This document shows positions 14,044 to 16,362 of a stretch of DNA of 16,362 nt, one piece after another. The translations under genes were made by a program, and so were the position numbers. Source of the DNA: Nitrospinaceae bacterium (lineage in GTDB: Bacteria; Nitrospinota; Nitrospinia; Nitrospinales; VA-1); the NCBI GenBank assembly GCA_029261435.1, contig JAJDBI010000249.1, positions 1 to 16,362 of the forward strand, in the 5' to 3' direction. The notes under the pieces are model-generated. The model did not search any database, was not told the origin of the DNA, and saw only the letters and a program-made list of their open reading frames with translations. Every line of letters begins with the position of its first letter. The first letter of the stretch is position 1.

Positions 14044-14922
14044 TTACTGAGGCAGGAAAACCGCAGCCGTGTCTTCAAAAATCGCCGCAACTTCATCATT
14101 GATAACTTCCATGCTTATTTCTTGAGGAGGACGGGCCATGGCCCAGGCGTGCTCATTAAGTTCAGGAATATTCTCACTTTCACCACTACAACCCAACTTT
14201 AATGTATTGGCAATTATATCCGCTAAGTGGCAATGAGCCACTTCAACAGGAAAGAGGATTGCATGACTCGGGTTGTGGTGAAACTCCACCACTTCCTGAT
14301 AGACTTCAGGCAGGTTCCATTTTCGCAAAAGAGCCCCACCAAGCTGACCATGATCAAATTCCAACTCTTCTGCTTCTATCAGGTGCACTGCCCTGTTATC
14401 AGAGTTGCTTCGAATTAAGATTTCACAGTTTCGCTTGGGTATATTCATACACATGACCAAACGTCCAATATCGTGAAGCATGCCGAATATAAAATATTTT
14501 TCTGAGCTTTGTTCTCCTTTATATTCAGCCAGTTTTTTAGAAACCAGACCACAGGCAATACTATGCTGCCAAAACGAGTTCATATTCAGAACATCATCCG
14601 GAATGCCTCTAAATTTATCCATTACCGATGTCGAAAGTACAAGGTAACTCAACTGCTCGGTTCCAATCACACCAATAGCGTGAGAAATGGTTTCAATTTT
14701 CGATGGGAAAGAATAAAAAGCACTGTTGACAATTTTCAAAAGCCGAACTGTGAGGCTTGTATCTTTTAATATGATTCGCTCCACCCTCTCAAAGTCCAAA
14801 TCCGGGCCTTGAACAGCACGTCTGAATTCATAATAAACCTCAGGGAGCGAAGCTAATCCAGGGTCAACTTTGATCAGGCTCTCTATATCTACTCGACTGG
14901 AATCCCTCTGTTTTGCGCCCAA
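14044..14922 (-). CDS. HDOD-domain signalling protein
   Basis: The HDOD domain (an HD-superfamily variant) spans about residues 20-215 of 292. LASLPEVYYEFRRAV (23-37) opens it, ILKDTSLTVRLLKIVNSAFYSFP (51-73) is the characteristic helix, and HAIGVIGTEQLSYLVL (81-96) follows. The metal-site region keeps His120 and the pair His150-Asp151 in FGMLHDIGRLV. HDOD proteins act in signalling, motility and stress responses, usually without proven phosphohydrolase activity. The C-terminal 75 residues show no second known domain. There is no ATG near the conserved beginning. A TTG at 14922 has GGAGG nine bases upstream and a consensus promoter further upstream, so TTG is the likely start. It is convergent with the ABC exporter. 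Confidence 0.88.
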   Translation of the reverse strand: MGAKQRDSSRVDIESLIKVDPGLASLPEVYYEFRRAVQGPDLDFERVERIILKDTSLTVRLLKIVNSAFYSFPSKIETISHAIGVIGTEQLSYLVLSTSVMDKFRGIPDDVLNMNSFWQHSIACGLVSKKLAEYKGEQSSEKYFIFGMLHDIGRLVMCMNIPKRNCEILIRSNSDNRAVHLIEAEELEFDHGQLGGALLRKWNLPEVYQEVVEFHHNPSHAILFPVEVAHCHLADIIANTLKLGCSGESENIPELNEHAWAMARPPQEISMEVINDEVAAIFEDTAAVFLPQ

Positions 14923-14996
14923 GCCTTTGAACCTCCGAACTTAACAAGTTGATGAAAAAAAAACAGGATATCAATAATTCAGATAGCCATATACTC

Positions 14997-15025
14997 ATAG
15001 TAGGGGCAGTGATTATATCTGTCAA
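14997..15025 (-). promoter_or_regulatory. Sigma70-type promoter of the HDOD gene
   Basis: On the minus strand, consensus TTGACA (15020-15025) and TACTAT (14997-15002) are exactly 17 bases apart. Transcription would begin near 14990, giving a leader of about 68 bases before the TTG start at 14922. This is the best-matching promoter in the window, and it separates the HDOD gene from accA. Confidence 0.75.
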
Positions 15026-15097
15026 TAAAACTCACTTAGATCATCAATGTAATTTAAAAAGGCAAAAAAAACTTTTATTATCCCTGGTTTCTCGTAT

Positions 15098-16066
15098 TCA
15101 AGTGCCCTCCTCGACAACTTTCCCCATTTCACGAAATTTCTTTTCTCTTAAACAGGCCAAATCGCTCACAGGAATCTGGGTCAACCGTTCAAGGTTTTTT
15201 CTAAGGGCCTTTTTCAAGCGTATTGCCGCCTGCTTATGATTCCGGTGGGCACCGCCAAGAGGTTCCCGAACAATTTCATCAATCACGCTAAACTTCAAAA
15301 GGTCATTTGCAGTGATGCACAAAGCATCAGCCGCCTGAGAAGTCTTGCCTTTGTCCCCCCAAAGAATGGAGGCACAGCCTTCGGGTGAGATCACAGAATA
15401 GACAGAATGCTCCAACATCATAATGTGATCACCGACTCCAATCGCCAAAGCACCGCCAGACCCACCCTCTCCGATCACGACACAGATAATGGGGACCTTC
15501 AATTGGATGATGCTGAACATATTAGTGGCTATCGCTTCGGACTGACCCTTTTCTTCAGCATCAACACCTGGGTAAGCTCCTGGTGTGTCAATAAAGGTGA
15601 TAACGGGCATGTTGAATTTTTCCGCCATTCGCATTAATCGAAGAGCTTTTCTATATCCCGCTGGTTGGGACATGCCAAAATTTCGCTTAATTTTTTCTTT
15701 GTTATCGCGCCCCTTCTGGTGCCCCACCACCATCACAGATCGGCCGGCAAACCTGGCCAATCCGGCAACAATGGAAGGACCATAGCCCCCATGACGATCG
15801 CCGTGAAGCTCGAAAAATCCATCAAAAATCAAATTCAAATAATCCAGCGTATAAGGCCTTTCAGGATGCCTCGCCACCAGGGTTTTATCCCATCCTTTCA
15901 GGTTGGAATACACGTCATGCTTCATTCGGCGCAGTTTTTTCTTGAGCTTTGCGATCTCATGAGTGATGTCGCCAACACTGTCATACATATGAGACATGGA
16001 AACCAAATCATGGATCTGGGTCTCCAAAGCAAAAATCTCGCGCTCAAAATCTAGTATCTGGACCAT
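15098..16066 (-). CDS. accA: Acetyl-CoA carboxylase carboxyltransferase subunit alpha
   Basis: This is the alpha half of the carboxyltransferase that moves the carboxyl group from carboxybiotin-BCCP to acetyl-CoA, making malonyl-CoA for fatty acid synthesis. It works as an alpha2-beta2 complex with AccD. The 322-residue protein has the usual length and motifs: the N-terminal helical region with LDFEREIFALETQI, ARHPERPYTLDYL (65-77), FFELHGDRHGGYGPSIVAGLAR (84-105), VGHQKGRDNKEKIKRNFGMSQPAGYRKALRLM (114-145), FIDTPGAYPG (158-167), and the glycine-rich oxyanion-hole segment IGEGGSGGALAIGVGD (198-213), then VISPEGCASILW. The ATG at 16066 has no strong ribosome site. An extended -10 lies about 50 bases upstream, so it may be read separately from the LRR gene. 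Confidence 0.96.
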   Translation of the reverse strand: MVQILDFEREIFALETQIHDLVSMSHMYDSVGDITHEIAKLKKKLRRMKHDVYSNLKGWDKTLVARHPERPYTLDYLNLIFDGFFELHGDRHGGYGPSIVAGLARFAGRSVMVVGHQKGRDNKEKIKRNFGMSQPAGYRKALRLMRMAEKFNMPVITFIDTPGAYPGVDAEEKGQSEAIATNMFSIIQLKVPIICVVIGEGGSGGALAIGVGDHIMMLEHSVYSVISPEGCASILWGDKGKTSQAADALCITANDLLKFSVIDEIVREPLGGAHRNHKQAAIRLKKALRKNLERLTQIPVSDLACLREKKFREMGKVVEEGT

Positions 16067-16114
16067 ATTTGATTTGAAATGAAGTTATATTGATTTAAGG
16101 AACTAACTTTCAGT

Positions 16115-16123
16115 ATTTTAACA
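16115..16123 (-). promoter_or_regulatory. Possible extended -10 promoter of accA
   Basis: On the minus strand TG-T-TAAAAT (hexamer at 16115-16120) resembles an extended -10 with no clear -35. It would give a leader of about 40 bases before the accA ATG. Confidence 0.35.
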
Positions 16124-16196
16124 TAAATAAAGAAAAATTTACTCCCATCCACCGTTTCAAAATTTAGAAGGAAGCACTCAGATCATCATGAAAATA

Positions 16197-16362
16197 TCAG
16201 TAGAAACCAAAGATAGGGTGGATCAGGTTTTTAAGGTTTTCAGACTCATTCAACGCCCGGGCTCCCTCTGTGCCAATTTTATTCTGCCCCAGTTTTAGGG
16301 ATTCAAGATTTGCCAAACGTGGAGATTCGGCTAGAGCACGGGCTCCTTCATCTCCGATTCGA
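16197..16362 (-). CDS. Leucine-rich-repeat (RNI-like) protein, 3' end only
   Basis: The frame enters from the right edge and stops at TGA 16197-16199, giving the last 54 residues. Two near-identical repeat starts are visible, RIGDEGARALAESPRLANLE and NKIGTEGARALNESENLKNL, spaced about 27 residues apart. The pattern (N-x-IG-x-x-GARAL-x-x-x-x-x-L-x-x-L-x-x-L) is that of ribonuclease-inhibitor-like LRRs, which form curved protein-binding solenoids. The protein ends LIHPIFGFY. Total length, signal peptide and role lie outside the window. It is upstream of accA on the same strand with a 130-base gap. Confidence 0.75.
   Translation of the reverse strand, partial: RIGDEGARALAESPRLANLESLKLGQNKIGTEGARALNESENLKNLIHPIFGFY

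Noticed and set aside
13992..14044. Possible bidirectional terminator between the ABC exporter and HDOD genes
   Set aside because: Only a 6-bp AT-rich pairing (GATAAA/TTTATC) with a long loop and no T-run is present.
14949..15239. Plus-strand frame of 96 codons between the HDOD gene and accA
   Set aside because: Half of it is antisense to accA, the rest lies over the HDOD promoter, and the apparent start is a TTG/ATG in an A-rich run without a ribosome site.

Overview
The window reads as chromosomal backbone of a Gram-negative bacterium. It has two lipoproteins with lipobox cysteines, an outer-membrane barrel candidate, a periplasmic protein with haem c motifs, a prepilin peptidase, and a split acetyl-CoA carboxylase alpha subunit. 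Protein flavour and gene mix would fit Nitrospinota (Nitrospina-like) or a deltaproteobacterial relative, but that is an impression, not a proof. No transposase, integrase, CRISPR array or complete RNA gene is visible.

Layout. (1) Positions 1-3729, minus strand, transcribed right to left: a LipM/LplA-type octanoyl/lipoyl transferase, an MBL-fold hydrolase, an FG-GAP/VCBS-repeat lipoprotein, and a TerB-like protein cut by the left edge. The last three are nearly contiguous (gaps of 4 and 10 bases) and look like one operon. (2) 3770-5045, plus strand: an exported formylglycine-generating-enzyme (SUMF1) family protein with an N-terminal haem c segment, then a 48-residue single-pass membrane protein with its own promoter. 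(3) 4996-5886, minus strand: a lipoprotein of unknown function. (4) 6104-6316, plus strand: a small SHOCT-like protein. (5) 6317-6924 is the only long stretch without a large gene. It holds a minus-strand unit made of a 33-residue membrane peptide and a good intrinsic terminator, and then the recA promoter region. (6) 6925-9929, plus strand: recA, recX, a possible 32-residue peptide, a prepilin peptidase (pilD) and a membrane-anchored coiled-coil protein. (7) 9936-9982: the 3' half of a tRNA-Lys(CUU) gene with no 5' half, probably a relic of an attachment site or rearrangement. (8) 10129-10995, plus strand: an outer-membrane beta-barrel-like protein. (9) 11164-12108, minus strand: an aldo/keto reductase, divergent from an MsbA-type ABC exporter (12268-13992). 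An intrinsic-terminator-like hairpin lies between the ABC promoter and its start codon. (10) 14044-16362, minus strand: an HDOD regulator with a consensus promoter and a TTG start, accA, and the 3' end of a leucine-rich-repeat protein cut by the right edge.

Working themes are DNA repair (RecA with its modulator RecX), lipid and cofactor metabolism (AccA, the LipM-like transferase), pilus or secretion assembly (PilD), and envelope functions. Several annotated starts (MBL hydrolase, FG-GAP lipoprotein, SHOCT-like protein, AKR, ABC exporter) are shorter than the longest open frame, because Shine-Dalgarno sites, gene spacing or signal peptides favour the internal codon. The least expected items are the haem-motif/FGE-domain fusion, the small membrane peptides, the tRNA relic, and the hairpin in front of the ABC exporter.
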